Assembly: GCA_021307315.1 (NCBI GenBank)
Contig: JAJSPD010000019.1
Coordinates: 680,817-744,816, forward strand
Length of the DNA stretch: 64,000 bases
Reading direction: 5' to 3'
From: Bisporella sp. PMI_857
Taxonomy: Eukaryota; Ascomycota; Leotiomycetes; Helotiales; Helotiaceae
In this document: in pieces, positions 45,856-58,057 of the stretch
Layout of the letters: every line of letters starts with the position of its first letter
Position numbering within the stretch: position 1 is the stretch's first letter
Notes under the pieces: model-generated
What the model was told of the DNA's origin: nothing
Database searches by the model: none
Seen by the model: the letters and a program-made list of their open reading frames with translations, nothing else
Position numbers and translations under genes: made by a program

Positions 45856-47743
45856 TCACTCCCATCTATTATAGTCCGGGATGTTTTCATCAAAGTATTC
45901 CTCAACAACCTGCTGGAAGCCCACTTTCGGTGCAGTCACAGGCCAGGGGTTCCCATTTCCGCTCGCAAACAGCGCAAAACTTGCCCCTTCGAAGACAAAA
46001 AAACCGGCTGGTGCGAAACTTAGCCATGCTGACGAAATGTTGGCCATCCACGTTATTTGTTGCTGGTTAATGCTAAATCCAAGACTGTAGCTAAGAGGGG
46101 TTGCACGAATATGTAACGTTGTGTTATTGGGAATTTTGGTATGATTTAGAGAGAGTTCGCTAGTCTATATAGATTATGTTAGAGTTACTACTTAAGAAGG
46201 GGATGTATCCACCACGTACAGTCAAACTTCCATTCCTTAAAACGGAGCTATAGAAACACATGCCGGTACTGTTTACACACCCTCTGATTCCTATATCTTG
46301 ATGTTGGAACTCGCTTAAGTACGTTGATATTCCTACACTTTGTAGATAATTCAAAGGGCCAGTGGTGGGAAGTAGGGTTGCAGAGAAAGTCATATTTAAG
46401 GATTTTTGCTTCCTCAAAATCGCTGCCGGGACATCGCGATCACTCAGCGAAAAGACATTAGGGCTAAATATTAAGCCGGAAGCAGATGTAGATCCTTTTC
46501 CGCATGAGTTCTGACACTTTTTTCCCTCCTGTGTCAAGTGAAAGTTTCTAGTATATGGCGTCCTTAGCTGATACCAAGCAACGTCAAGACTTGCGTTTGA
46601 GAAATCGTCGAGAAATGGAGCGGGGGGGCTTATCTGATCTGGTGATTTGCCAAAGCTCTCGGAAAGCAGAATGGGTTTCCCATTGTTCAAAGTTGGCCAA
46701 CCATTGGTCCATGTCACACTTGTGAGGAATGTCTCACGTCCCAAAGGAGAGGCTCCGTTAATCTTTCGACGAGCGAGAAATGCAGCATACCAGTCACCAG
46801 ATGGAGTATCTATAATTGTCGCATGTCCTGTAGACTGCACCGTCAAGTTATTAAAGCCGTAAGCTCCATTGAAAAGTATTGGATTATTTGGTGCTGCTGT
46901 CCACGGTCCTTTAGGTGACAAAGATCTTGCAATTGTAGAGCGATGCAAGTCATCTGTCCCGCCTGCGTTGCATCTATTAGTTGCCAAATTATTTTCCGCT
47001 ACTCTCATAGTGGCTCACCTTCTGCAATCAACAAGTAATAGAAATTATCTTTGAAAAACATTTTTGGACCTTCATCGCGAGCAGAAGCATTGTGTAGTAA
47101 AGTCCCATTCCACAAACTTCTGTATTCGCCTATACAATCTCCTGTAGCCAAGCTCACCTCACATTGGTATAATCCCCAGATTCTGTCGACGTTGTTGTTT
47201 GGCGCCATCAAGTTCAGATATGTTTTGCCGCTAACGGGGTCCCGGAACAAGCTAGGATCAATGCCCCAAGGTTCACACCATATTGGCTCGGACCATGTGA
47301 TCATGTCTTTTGAAGTAATGAAATACACCCGCGGCCAAACACGAGCTGTAGGATCATATGTCCATCTTGTCATCGAGGCAAGGTAGAATATCCCATCTAT
47401 ATAACTCAGTGATGGCGCCCACACCCCTATATCATGATCAGCTGGGTACCGTGGTCAATTTATCTTTGAGTAGCAAACCTGCACCGGTAGGGACTCCGTA
47501 TAGTTGTGCATGTTTTTGGGTTGTAAGAGCGTGAGAAAACAGTTCCCAATTTGCGAGGTCACTAGATTTGTACAATGCTATACCGGGAAAGTATTCGAAC
47601 GTTGATGTTGCAATATAGTAGGTGTCCCCAACACGCAAGATCGCCGGGTCTGGATTCCACCCGGAAATAATGGGGTTCTTAATAGCAACCGCCCATTGAA
47701 CAAATAACAGAATACCAAAGTAAGAGGACGGTGGGAACCACAT
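45856..47743 (-). CDS. secreted glycoside hydrolase family 43 enzyme with an apparent frameshift
   Basis: Exons 47743-47479, 47426-47019 and 46962 onward (introns of 52 and 56 bases). Signal-peptide-like start MWFPPSSYFGILLFVQWAVA. GH43 five-blade propeller motifs: GWNPDPAI with the catalytic-base Asp32, IDPSLFRDPVSGKTYLNL, and ARDEGPKMF with the probable acid Glu. A beta-sandwich C-terminal half follows, as in beta-xylosidase or arabinofuranosidase members. The frame reaches a stop at 46160, yet the next frame continues from about 46157 to 45856 as convincing protein (ELSLNHTKIPN ... ISSAWLSFAPAGFFVFEGA). Dropping one base near 46161 would join them into about 590 residues; no intron fits. 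Either a real truncating mutation or a sequencing error. It acts on hemicellulose arabinose or xylose linkages outside the cell. Confidence 0.85.
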
Positions 47744-48916
47744 GGTAAGAGTTCGCAGGAGGCATACGATATCAAATCTGGATTCACTATAGTGACCTAT
47801 TTTCTATAGGCTCAGTCAGACTGATTATTTTGTTTGTTTGCGCTCATAGAAGAAGCAAGTCCAAATAGCTTCCCCACTGTCAGACTCATAGTACGGAATA
47901 AGTAGCGGCGAAGTCTCCCATAAATTTTGGTTCTAAATTTCGGTCCGGCATTTGGCACGGCCAATTCGTGTATCAGTAGTATAAAACATGATCTTACTAC
48001 AATCCAAGTATTGGATGTCTGGTCGGCTTTATCTGTTCAATAAGTCAAACTTTTCCTCACAAATATAACTCCCTGTATGGTTAAATACGTTATGCTCCGG
48101 CCGGTATCGGAAGCTCCAACAACAGTGAAAGATCCTGTTCGAGAAAGAAGATTTAGTTTCCTCAGAGAATGGAATAATAGGGAATTGAGAAGATGAAGAG
48201 TTGTACATAAAGCAAATAGTTTGGGACCTGCGACTCGCTGTACTCTGTTGAGGATTTTCTTACCAGGCTTTCACTTCTGGTGGCCAAACTCATACGACAT
48301 CTTGAGTCCTCCTGAGGCTGACTCCGCGTAAGCACAGGCCGAACATAGTTCCTCTCGCAGCATATATTTCCTATTTCACTACTTTTGCGCAGGACTTTGT
48401 CAAGAGATTATAGAAGGCTCTCGAATGAGAAAATCTCAATGCTTATTATCCTTATGGGCCTTTTAAAAGAAGTGTCTTTTTTTTTTGCTTACGTGAAGTT
48501 ACCTGCCTAAATCCAATTTTGTACAGTATGCGTTAAATACCAGCAATTTCATAGTTCCGTATCAAGGAAAAGGATGGAAACCTGAAAGTGCGGGGTCAAT
48601 CTTCACCCCCAATTGAGAAAGCGGGTCCAAGCATCAGGTGAAATGGGAATGGCCGCCGGGAGAATGACCGGCCCCACATCCGAAGCTAGTTATACTCCAG
48701 AATTTGATCCGGCCAAATACACCAAGACATACCAGCAATACCTCAGAGAAAATCCCCCCCCCCCAACTTGAAAATATAAACTTTATGTGGCTTGAGTTAG
48801 TGATGAATTATGTTTCTATCCAAGCCAAGAGATATTCTTGAGGGAAGTCAATTCCGTCCTGAAATAGTGAGCTGGAGCCTATCTTGCAGCCAAAAGTTTG
48901 CTATTGTCATCACAAT
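47744..48916. promoter_or_regulatory. shared divergent region of GH43 and carboxylesterase
   Basis: These 1173 bases lie between two outward-facing starts of secreted hydrolases. No gene was seen. I looked for GGCTAA-type XlnR boxes and found none convincing. A C-run near 48756-48766 lies in the esterase upstream region. Confidence 0.45.
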
Positions 48917-50757
48917 ATGGTTTCTTTCACAGTATTCAATATCCTACTAGTATTGTCTTTGGTAGTGCAAGATGTTGCCTCTTTGCGTGCTTGGAAGACA
49001 GGAAGTCAGCCACAATACAACCCTCAAGCGAAAGTTAAAAATGGTACTCTCCGAGGACTGTATTTACAATCTTTCCACGAAGATTTATTTCTAGGAGTTC
49101 CATTCGCAGCACCCCCTGTCCGCAATCTCCGCCTTCGTCACCCAACCCCATATAATGCAAGTTGGACTGGTAGTCGAGATGCGACAGTTCGCTCTCCTTC
49201 ATGTCCAAGCTATGCTGGATTCGCGGCCGCCCTCCCTCGGCTTGGAGAGGACTGCCTTACTCTTGATATTATACGACCAACAGGCACGACCCATAGAGAT
49301 AGGCTTCCAGTATTTGTGTGGATTTATGGAGGAGGTAAGTGCTCAGTTCTCTCTGTCTTAATGGACACCTGAAAAATATCTCTCACTAGGCTTTGATGCT
49401 GGAGGGAGTGCTGACCCTCGCTATAACACATCTTATTTGGTCCGAGACTCGGTATTGATTGGGAAGCCAATCATTTCCGTAATGATCAATTATCGTGTTG
49501 GAGGCTGGGGTTTCCTCGCTTCTAAAGAAGTGGTAGAAGCTGGGGCGTCGAATATAGGTCTCTTCGACCAGAGACTTGCCCTCCAATGGATACATGAGAA
49601 CATTCACGCATTTGGTGGTGATCCAGCCAAAGTAACCATTGCGGGTGAATCTGCCGGAGGCTTCAGTATTGGATACCATCTTACTGGTTTCGATGGCAAG
49701 AACGATGGCTTGTTTCGTGCTGCCATCCTGCAAAGCGGTAATGCGCTAGGGCCAGGAAGTAAGACTATGGCTTTTCCGAAACTCACCTGAGATCAATCAC
49801 TAAATGCTTATTCCCATAGTCACATCTATTAACCAGCTCAACGCTACGTACCAACCTATATATGATAATATCACAGCCACGGTGGGTTGCATGAATGTCG
49901 AGGATTCATTAAACTGTCTCCGAACTGTCCCGTACGAAGTTTTGTTCCACGCATTCTCGCCCTTCGTCATGACCCCAATTCTTGATGGTCATTTTCTTAG
50001 TCGACTGCCCTCGGAGTCCTTTGAGAAGGGTCTTGTTGCGAATGTTGCCATACTAGCTGGAAGCAACACCGACGAAGGGACTGCAACCTTCTTCGGCCCT
50101 CGCAAGACGCTAAATAGCGATGCCGACGTCTACAGATTTTTATCCCAACTGGGCAACGGTCTAGACAATTCCACTGTTGAAAAAGTGATGGAATTGTACC
50201 CGGATGATCCTGCTCAGGGTTGCCCATTCAACACTGGCGCCGAACGTTTTGCAGATCAGGGCTACATGTATAAACGTGGTGCAGCCATTGTTGGCGACTT
50301 GGTAATTCATTCAGGGCGACGCTTTATGACAGAATTTTATTCTTCACTTGCAAAAGAGAAGAGACAGCCGGTATACAGCTATCGCTTCGATGTAACGCCA
50401 TGGAATGGCGTTGAAGAATTGGTTGCCACCGAGGCTCCTGTATATGCAACGCACTATGCCGAAATCTGTTTTGTCTTTAACATTGATAGCTCTGCAAGCG
50501 TCAACAATTCTAACTGGATTGGGCCATATAAAAGCTATCATCAACTAGCTGATTTAATAGCAAAGAGTTGGGTGTCATTTGTACACGACTTAGATCCAAA
50601 CAATCATGGCTTCAAAAAAGTGCCTCACTGGCCGGATTACTCAATAAATCCAAGTAACTTGGTTTTTAAGATTAGAGAGAGTGTGGTTGAAAGAGACGAC
50701 TGGAGACAGAAGCAATTGAAGTTTTGGGCTAAATTATGGAAACATTTAAATACATAA
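48917..50757 (+). CDS. secreted type-B carboxylesterase
   Basis: Exons 48917-49334, 49390-49758 and 49820-50757 (55- and 61-base introns) give 574 residues. The start is the ATG at 48917 because a signal peptide (MVSFTVFNILLVLSLVVQDV) follows directly. Type-B carboxylesterase/lipase signatures: FLGVPFAAPP, EDCLTLDIIRP, VWIYGGGFDAGGS (oxyanion hole), and the nucleophile in TIAGESAGG at Ser227. The acidic residue is in GSNTDEGT and the His in ATHYAEICFVF. Several N-glycosylation sequons. The family hydrolyses esters extracellularly; fungal members include lipases, cholinesterase-like and feruloyl esterases. Divergent pairing with GH43 suggests plant-cell-wall side-chain removal, but substrate is not readable. 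No breaks seen. Confidence 0.95.
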
Positions 50758-52310
50758 GAGTAAAGAGCCAAGTTGTTAAAAACGAAGAAGAAGAAAAGAC
50801 AGAATTATCAGGCTATCTTTGTCATTTGTATACTAATTAAGTTCGAATAATCCAAAACTTGGAGTGTTGAGGATAAAAGTGAAACCATTAAAAGAAATTA
50901 AATGTGAACTAACACTCTTTTTAAGTAGTGATCTCAGCAAGAACAATTAAAGATCACTATTTGGCGGCCTAATTGAGATATCAAAAGACTTTCAACGACA
51001 TTCTGAGCTTAGGTTGTGGATATCAATCAAATCTTTTATATTCGTGACAACAATGAAGATTGGGTACGGGGTAGGTCTGACGGACTCGTAAAGTAAATGG
51101 AAGCATATGAAATCCTCCACCTTTCAACGTTGCATATTATACTGGAAGACTTCTCACAAATCATGTCAGCAACCTCTATAACGCAAAAAATATGCGTGCG
51201 ACGTATGTCGCCACCGCCAAATTCGATATGGTAAGAAACAGCCATTTCTAGGGTGTACTGCAGCCTTGCTTTCTGTGAAACGGCCATGTCTATTGGTCGG
51301 ATTTTGCTTTGTCAACTCTTGGCACGAGAACCTATTTGGATTTTATAATCAGATTTTTATGCCCTATTCTACAAACTATTCTGTGGTAATATCACCGATA
51401 GGTGTTCCGTCTGACAGTTATGAGCCCTTTATTCCGCTGGTGCAGTGGTAAAAATTCTCAACTACAAAATGCCCAGTAATATTTATGTGCGTCACGTATC
51501 ACATATTTTAAGGGAACAAGCTTCCTACCCCAGTGACGCCTATATATAAGTATATTCCTTTACTTTAGGTTGTCCAGAAAGACCTAACTTTCTGGGGGGT
51601 TGGAACGATACATGGGGCGCAATAGTACTTTGGCAAGAAGTATGTGCTTTTTGCCGTTTTACACTTTCTTGTACTTTCCATACCCCATCATAGCCCAAAG
51701 GCTGCTATGGTCTGACCGCAAATGCGATGTCTGATCATCGCTCTACTCGAATTAAAAGCATCCAAGGAAGCATTTCCATGCAGAGCAACACCAAAAATAG
51801 CACAATTAGGCCTTCTTAGCCTAGCGACAGTTAATGCGTCTGTGAAGTTTTATTTACCCTATTACTAAGTGCGCTGGTTATTCTAAGTTAGTACTATCTT
51901 TTGCTGGTACTACTCATATGTCAGTGCTACCCTAGTACTGGTGCTAACCCTGGGTTCGTGTTATGGTATTGCTAGTGCTGATAGTCCCTTTGTACCATCA
52001 AGATGTTGGTGCCATTGTTTCGTTAGTACTATCGCCTGTGTAGCGCCAACGCGTACCTAGTGCAACATAGTTCGTGACATATTTGTCGCGAAGCCAAATC
52101 CTGAGGCCTGGGAAATCGGATAATACGTGGTTCTATTACGAGAATACTAAACTAAGGAGGAAGGGTTGAGGATTGAGAATTATGATGTTTGTCAGAAATA
52201 GGATCTGTGAAGCTATCACTGCGATGGAATACAGGCTTGTAGGAGCGCTACAGGTGATGATATTATTTACAGTTCTAAGCCGTAAATATGTGTGCGTGAG
52301 AGATTTTCTA
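50758..52310. other. intergenic, 1.55 kb, transition to AT-rich block
   Basis: No gene. Around 51880-52060 there are scattered imperfect copies of a GTGCTA/GTACTA word roughly every 20-30 bases, without a clean period. The pogo element's left TA lies at 52309-52310. Confidence 0.45.
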
Positions 52311-54153
52311 ACGTACTTAATAAGCAACTTGATCAAATAAGCAACTTGCTCACACCCCACCAATTTCGACGCGTTTTCAGTACTCTATTTCTACACAACT
52401 CCACCAATGACCTCTTAATTGCCTCATAAAGAGGGTCAAATTGCTCTTGCACTTCAGGCCTATCGCGATAGCCATTTTACGGGTTTACGAGAAGCTGCGA
52501 ACGCGTACGATATCTTATATTCGACTTTTCGATACCGCGTTTAAAAAAGACGCGCAAAGAAAGGTTTACGAGCCGTGAACGCTAAACTCTTGATTTTAAA
52601 AAAGGAGGCTTTTATTAAGTGGATATTGTCAATAAATAAACGAGGCTTACTAGTTAAAAGTAGTTTTATTAAGCGAATAGCGAATTTATTTTTTCAAAAA
52701 CGATTAAATACAGACTCGAACAATTTTTTTACGGTTAGCAAATGCTAGGTTTTTAACTTCGTACGACGCTATAGTTTTCTTAAATCGAAGTACAATCGTA
52801 AATACGATTATTAACGTGCTAAATGCGAAGATTTTGCAGTTTTTCGAGACTAGTTTCGGCTTGTACAGAATACAATTGCTAAATATAGAATTATAAAAAA
52901 CGACATATACAACTTTAATAAAACGAGGTTTTAAATAAAAGTTATATCGACTGCAAAAGTAATTACGAGTTCTGAAAAAGCTAGCCGGCTTGTATTTTTT
53001 CAACTAGGAAACTGTAAATAAATTACAGTTATTAAGTTTATATCGTTATTTGGCTAGAGTTTGCTACTAATAATCATATTCGAAAAAAAAGTTTATATTT
53101 CGACTTAGTACATAAATGCACTTTTATTAAATTAAACAATTGCTTTAAGTAATAAAAAATAAACAAACGACTTTTTAAGCTTTATTTAGCTTACGGACGT
53201 GTTCGAAAAGCATACAAAAAATCGTACGAAAAAAGTATATCGGCTTTTAATTTTCGACGAGCATAAAAGTTATTCTACTTTAAAATTTGATTTGTTTTGC
53301 TTAGAACACAATATTATTATTTTTTGTATGCTGCTATATTTATTACACTTATTACAACCGTTAAATCTTAGTTGTTTTGCGGTTTTAAAGCAGTTTTACA
53401 AACAATATATCGAAAAATATATACGAGTTGGCTTTAACTATATTAACAAGCTAAACTTTTTTACAGTTTACGTTTCGGCTTGCAAAAAATTTATAGCTGT
53501 AAATACAGTCCGTAGTAGTTTTGCAGCTACGAGTCTCGTTTTTTTTTAATTCAAAACGAGTGTTTTTAAAGCTTAATATTTATATACGAACTCTAATTCC
53601 GCCTGCAAATATTTTTTTTATTTAAGATTTTTAAATACTCGAAACGCTTTACAATATTTCTCAGTTAAAGCTTTAAACTTAAGCAATTAAAAAGTATATT
53701 CGCTGTTGTACGACTAGTTTACCGAGCTTAACTGAACAAGCTTTAAGCCAGCTAGTTAAAAGTTGTCAAATAGCGATGTATTCTGCTATTCTTTTTGCGG
53801 AGGAAAATAAGCAACTACGGGCCGAAAACACTCGACAAAAAAAGAAAAAAGCAAAAAAAAAGTTTTATATTGCTTAAAGAAGTGTTTAACGGTTCAAAAA
53901 AAATTAAATCGAGTACAAAAAACTGATTTACAGCCTGTAAAAAAAGTTACGGATCCGCAAGCTGTCGTACGACTTCGCGCATTTTTCACCTGTAGTATGT
54001 GTAAATTACTTGAACATACAGTTTGTACATGCCCACAAAAAGGAGCTTAGATTCTATGTAATTTTATATTAATCAATTCAAATGGTGGTTGTAAAAATCG
54101 TTTTGAAAGCATGTAAATTGGTAGGGTGTGAGCAAGTTGCTTATTAAGTACGT
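52311..54153 (+). mobile_element. Pogo-type DNA transposon relic, AT-mutated
   Basis: An 1843-bp element with inverted termini beginning ACGTACTTAATAAGCAACTTG, flanked by TA (52309-52310 and 54154-54155). The left end carries a 17-base duplication: the word AATAAGCAACTTG occurs at 52319-52331 and again at 52336-52348. The interior is AT-rich with a degraded transposase on the plus strand. Confidence 0.9.
52407..54050 (+). pseudogene. Pogo transposase relic
   Basis: Frame text with many stops still shows an N-terminal helix-turn-helix region (AYRDSHFTGLREAANAYDIL) and the conserved end of the DDE_1 domain at 53199-53549: YRLLIFDEHKSYST with a catalytic Asp, CLEHNIIIFCM, LLQPLNLSCFAVLKQFYKQY and VRSSFAATSLV. 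The late aspartate expected after QPL is changed (QPLN), consistent with mutation. Truncated and dead. The pattern of stops and A/T substitution is RIP-like. Confidence 0.85.
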
Positions 54154-54164
54154 TAGCTGCTTGG

Positions 54165-54226
54165 GGGTCCGACTACACTGACCCCTGGGGGTCAGTTTAG
54201 AATTATGACTAAGCGCGTTCTGCACC
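54165..54226 (+). repeat. left TIR of the 3.9 kb element
   Basis: 62 bases identical to the reverse complement of 57996-58057. Contains the near-palindrome ACTGACCCC-TG-GGGGTCAGT (9-base arms), a plausible transposase-binding site. GC-rich compared with the interior. Confidence 0.93.
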
Positions 54227-55189
54227 CCACCAAGCCTGTAAACACAGGGCAACAAGCCTTAGGGCCGCAGACAGCGTAACTACATGGCCAGCTACAGGCT
54301 TGCAATTACAACGAGAGCGTATAACCTAGACAGTTATAAGCTTCAGCTGCAGTACTTTCAGGGCTGCAAACGGCATAAACAGCCTATGGCTAACTACAGG
54401 TTTGCAGATACAGCAAGTACAAACTGCAACTATAGCAAGTACAAGCTTGCAGTCTTTGCAAAAAAGTATAACTTAAACTATTAAAGCTTTAGCTGCTAAA
54501 GTACTTTCGAAAATACTAAAATTACAAGCTTAGTAACTGTAAAGAAAAATACAAAGTTTGTTTGTTATAATAACAAAAAATACACAAACTGTTTTGGCTA
54601 GTAATCGCGTTTTTATAAGTCTTTTTAGTAAGTGCGGAACGTGTACTTTGTACTTTACTACAACTCTTGTAAAATCACTCTGTAAATATAATTACGAGTC
54701 TGTAAAGCAATCAAAGTTTCAGTAATTACTGTTTTTTAGTTGTAAAATAACTTAAAAACTCTAAATTATCACTTTACATAATATATTTTCTTGATCTTTA
54801 GCAATATTGTCCGTAATTGCTTTTTATACATCGTTTACACTCCGTAAACTATGCTTTTTTCCGTTTACTTTAAAGTTCGATTTTACTTGTTTTTCGGCTT
54901 AGTTTTCAAGTCTTTTTTCATTATTCAACTATATCGTAATTTCTTTAAGTATCCAGTTAGCTTTGCTAGCTATAATATTACTTTGAAAATTTCGGCGCTT
55001 TTTTAGCATAAGCTATAACTGTTCCCGTAAAATTTTAGGCTGTAAAGTTTTTATTTCCGAGCTTTACAGTAGTTTGCAAGCCGTACATTTAAATAAGCTT
55101 TTAGCTATGCTTTTTTTTCAGCTATATAACTTTGTATTAAAACTTCCGAACGGTTTAGTACTAGTTTTTTTAGTAATTCTACAACTATA

Positions 55190-55262
55190 AACTAAAGTTC
55201 TAGCTTTAGTTCTAGTTTTAGTTTTAGTTCTAATTTTAATTCCGGTTCCGGTTCCGGTTCGA
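55190..55262 (-). repeat. GAACCG/GAACTA hexamer repeat (relic of an acidic coding repeat)
   Basis: About ten hexamer units. On the minus strand they read E-P-E-P-E-P then E-L/K-L dipeptides, suggesting a charged low-complexity coding repeat of the element's former minus-strand gene. Confidence 0.6.
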
Positions 55263-56289
55263 GTAGTACTAGTTCGATTTCTTAATTATACTGCCCGTAA
55301 AAGTTTTCTTGTAAGCTGAGTATATTTCCTAGTATATTTTCCGGAATCCGGAAAGTCGGTATTAAGCTATTAAGTGCTTTTACAGATATTTGAAAGTCCG
55401 TAACTAGTAAAAGCGCTAAAACTGTAGCCGTATTTTGCAGTACAGCTTAAAACTGTAACGTTTTAATATTTTGAAGTATTTGGCTTTATGTAGCAATTGA
55501 AGCTTGAAACTTAAGTAAACAGTTGCGACTTTGACGAGTATAACTTTGATTATAGTATACAAAACAAACTGGAGCTCGTTTTAGCAATTGTACTTTTTTG
55601 TAAAAAAATCCGACCAGTTCTATTATTTATACAGGCTTTATTATTAAGCTTTCTAACTTGTAAAAAATCAAAAACGGCCGTAAACTATTTTCGCAGTTCT
55701 AATACTAGTGTAAGTAAAAGTTTTCTGAAACAAAACCAGTAGTAGCTTTTTTGCTGTTACAAACATAAGCACAAAGCAATTTTATACTATGCGTAAAAGT
55801 TTTCGTACATAGTTTTAAAAATAAAATACAGCTTCAATATAACGCTAAACAAGCCGAAGTGCGTACTAAGTAACAACTTCAAATACGCTACAGTAAAGCT
55901 TACGATCTAAATTTAAAAGTGTAAAATCTCGTTTACTAGCTGTAAAAGCTCGAATTGAAGTAATTTAGTTTATAATAGCATTTTCAATATTTAGCTATAT
56001 TGAATATAAGTCTCTTTTAGTTTTTTTGCCTTCAAAGTATTGCTTAATATATACATAAGCACTTTCGCTTTTACAGTTTAAATTTAAGTTAGCTTAAGTC
56101 TGTAAATAGTATTTACAAATCGATAACTACTATTTATAAATCCGTAAATACTTACCGAAATGTAGTTTAAGTTCCAAAGTGCGTGTACGAGCTTGTCCAG
56201 GCTGTAACTAAGCGCTCTTTTTAGCCGTCTTTTAGCCATTCTTTGCGAAAGTAATCTATACACTTTTAGTACTGTAGTGGAGTTGATTT

Positions 56290-56590
56290 CTTTCCTTTGC
56301 TGTGTTGTCACGTAGTGAGTCATGTAACCTGAGGAGCATGAGTTGTATATAAGCCTTGCTTTCGATATGGAGGCACAGCATCGATGATCAACAATACAAT
56401 CTTTTTCTACCCTTCTATATATTACTCTTTTATAAGCTATCGACGTTTATTTGTTATATAGAGCTTAGGCTCGCCGGTGCTCTCCCAAGTATGCTACAAA
56501 TACCGATACCACGCCTACAGGTTTTGAGCTAGATCCTGTTGCTGTTCTTGCTCTTCAGCATGTTCCCCTCCACAGTACTTTAGAGTAAAG
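56290..56590 (+). other. less-mutated island with TATA-like box inside the 3.9 kb element
   Basis: About 300 bases with near-normal base composition within an AT-rich surround. It has a GTTGTATATAAGCC promoter-like word near 56340. From about 56500 a short readable frame begins TNTDTTPTGFELDPVAVLAL and HVPLHSTLE before stops. It could be the promoter and start of the element's own gene, or part of an LTR nested inside the element. No second LTR copy was found. Confidence 0.4.
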
Positions 56591-57995
56591 TATTTAGTTT
56601 GCAGCTGTAACCAACGCTCTTTATATTGATCGACTGTTTAAGCATAAATAACGCTTTGCCATAAAGCATTAAATGCAAGCCAATCATCTTCTAAAATACC
56701 TTTACAGTAAACTAGTACACATTAGTTTACATACTATATACAAAACATAGTAAAAACACTCGTAAATACAGTTTTAAAAGCATTTTTTAAAGCATTATTT
56801 TTATTTATAAGTATTACTCTCGGGCTTATTTTAAGCTGTTGAAACTATTAAAGCGCCCAAATATAGTTAACTGTAAATTCGCCAAAAAAAAAAAAACAAA
56901 ACTCAATCGAAAATGTTTTGCCAAAGTTTGTTATTTTTAATATTCAAAGTTAAATACTTAATTTACAGCTTAATAAAATAGCTTGAAAAATAGCCCGTAA
57001 ATCTACTTACTAACTATATAAAAAAGTAGCATATCAAATTTGTTTGTTTTGTAAGTATTATTAATTAGAACTGTATTTTGATTTTTGTGTACAAATAAAA
57101 TAAACTCCGGATATGCAATAAACAAATATTCAGTCCGATTTTAGCCTGTAACTTGTATTTGAAAATAAATATTTCTATCCGTAAAATGTTGTATTAGTGC
57201 ATTATTTGTCGATAGTTTATATAACTGCTCGCGTTTAAAAAAACCATATAAATTATATACGTTTTTAGTTTGAAATAAAGCCGATGTATTTTGCTGTAAA
57301 AAAGCAATCGTGTCTCGTAGCTTAATTTCTAGAATTATTAAAATAATTTGTAAATAGTTTGTAAAAGTATATACTAGCAAAATAAAACTGTTTTGCTTTA
57401 TTTATATTTTTTTAAGCAAGCTTCCGGTGTACCGAGTATAATAATGCTATATAGCTTAGTAAATGATTGTGCGTATTATATTGCGCTTAATTTTGAACAC
57501 GAACTTTTCAACGCGAATTATTTAACTCAATAGCATTAATAAAGAATTAGCAGCTTGTTTTACAGCTTTTTGTTTGTCGTTTACAAGCTTTAAAGTGTTT
57601 ATTAAAATTATTTTCAACTAGAAGTTGTTTACAACGATCGCAATTATAGTTAATTTTTTTCCGTAAACTAGTTTTAATAAATTTGGACCGACTAACTCGA
57701 AAAGCATAGTTATACTGTACTATCCAAGCTTGAATTGACTAATACAACTCATTTTGAAAGTTATATACAGCTGCTAGCGGTAGTAACATTAAAAAAAGCT
57801 CAGTAACTGAAAGCAATAATAGTGTAAGTGATACTAACACTCGCATTGAAGAAAATACAAACGTTAGCGATTCGATATCTATAATATACGAGTGTAAATC
57901 GAAGTCTGAAAAAGAATCAATTGGTTTACAGGTTACAGTCGCGCTTTACGGGTTCCTTACGGGGTCTTTACAGGCAGTGTCGCGTTCTGGTGGGA

Positions 57996-58057
57996 GGTGC
58001 AGAACGCGCTTAGTCATAATTCTAAACTGACCCCCAGGGGTCAGTGTAGTCGGACCC
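57996..58057 (-). repeat. right TIR of the 3.9 kb element
   Basis: Exact inverted partner of the left TIR, followed by the 9-bp duplication. Confidence 0.93.

Larger units (their letters stand above)
54165..58057. mobile_element. 3.9 kb element with perfect 62-bp TIRs and 9-bp duplication (Mutator-like by its ends)
   Basis: Both ends carry a perfect 62-base inverted repeat starting GGGTCCGACTACACTG, flanked directly by the 9-mer GCTGCTTGG (54156-54164 and 58058-58066). That duplication length and the long TIRs fit Mutator-like elements. The interior is AT-rich and degraded; I could not identify a transposase. A minus-strand coding relic is suggested by an acidic dipeptide repeat near 55200-55260. 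It inserted one base beyond the TA duplication of the neighbouring Pogo element. Confidence 0.88.

Noticed and set aside
54284..54484. 66-codon frame inside the left part of the 3.9 kb element
   Set aside because: Repetitive composition (A-N-Y-R, T-A, N-Y-S) and no homologous motif; likely derived from imperfect short repeats near the TIR.
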